From Celeribacter baekdonensis (GTDB lineage Bacteria; Pseudomonadota; Alphaproteobacteria; Rhodobacterales; Rhodobacteraceae), in contig NZ_CP028475.1 of the NCBI RefSeq assembly GCF_003047105.1, positions 1,116,001-1,180,000 on the forward strand: 64,000 nt of DNA, read 5' to 3'. Both the position numbers and the translations under genes were made by a program. A model generated the notes under the pieces. The model searched no databases. It was not told where the DNA came from and saw only the letters and a program-made list of their open reading frames with translations. This document shows, piece after piece, positions 63,924-64,000 of the stretch (positions are counted from its first letter, which is position 1; each line of letters opens with the position of its first letter).

Positions 63924-64000
63924 TCATGCCGCAGGGGGATCGCTCGCAAGGGCGTGGGTGACATAGGCCTCCGCCGCCTCTGGCGTCTCAAGCACACGCG
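63924..64000 (-). CDS. C-terminus of an unidentified protein (partial)
   Basis: The last 25 codons of a minus-strand gene whose start lies beyond the window read RVLETPEAAEAYVTHALASD then PPAA and TGA at 63924-63926. The composition is coding-like and in phase to the edge. Too little remains to name it. Confidence 0.45.
   Translation of the reverse strand, partial: RVLETPEAAEAYVTHALASDPPAA

Overview
The window looks like chromosome from an alphaproteobacterium of the Rhodobacterales (Roseobacter/Rhodobacter group). The evidence is gene content: 5-aminolevulinate synthase, a truncated siroheme synthase, an imuA-imuB-dnaE2 remnant, a TRAP transporter, a neighbouring amidase/PBP1A/prfB set, many sugar ABC systems and GC-rich codons. 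I cannot name the genus. There are no rRNA or tRNA genes and no CRISPR array that I can see. The only intact mobile element is one IS5-family insertion sequence.

Layout. 1-5150: a Ugp-like ABC importer operon on the minus strand, divergent from a cyclic-phosphodiesterase-like metallophosphatase, with a repeat-rich control region between them. 5150-7315: a gene graveyard. Remnants of imuA, imuB and dnaE2 lie in their usual order, followed by the end of a radical-SAM/SPASM protein cut by the IS element. 7387-10873: gamma-glutamylputrescine (puu) genes with a divergent GntR regulator; puuA carries a one-base frameshift in a G7 tract. 10911-16229: two small lipoproteins, adenine deaminase, siroheme synthase and glycerol kinase. 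16245-16381: a 17-bp tandem repeat and a terminator. 16401-25597: a xylose operon (xylFHGBA) with a divergent ROK regulator that overlaps an FG-GAP/ASPIC protein gene.

25654-36450: a mannoside-type sugar region. A minus-strand operon encodes a GH2 beta-mannosidase, D-lyxose/mannose isomerase, YghZ-type aldo-keto reductase, a TolB-like propeller and a MauG-like dihaem peroxidase. Divergently there are a LacI regulator, a TRAP transporter lacking its binding protein, and an APH-fold kinase. 36447-37927: MarR regulator and EamA exporter sharing two palindromic operators. 37970-43958: a sulfide/persulfide operon (two YeeE/YedE half-transporters, persulfide-dioxygenase-like MBL protein, DUF442 protein, DUF442-SQR fusion, SulP transporter).

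43959-44951 has no intact gene, but holds a small exported-protein gene interrupted by an amber codon, which I read directly from the sequence. 44952-64000 is mostly housekeeping: prfB, PBP1A, amidase, aminotransferase, M48 protease with TPR, DsbA-like protein, ispG, rodZ, hemA, M20 dipeptidase and PhoD. An accessory patch at 48.9-51.6 kb (methyltransferase, tautomerase, LysR, unknown protein) lies between the two cell-wall genes.

No wholly new defence or mobile system is convincing here. The most notable items are the decayed mutasome cassette, the sulfide operon with its fusion protein, the mannoside operon with a MauG peroxidase and propeller and an SBP-less TRAP transporter, and several unusually clear operator arrays.
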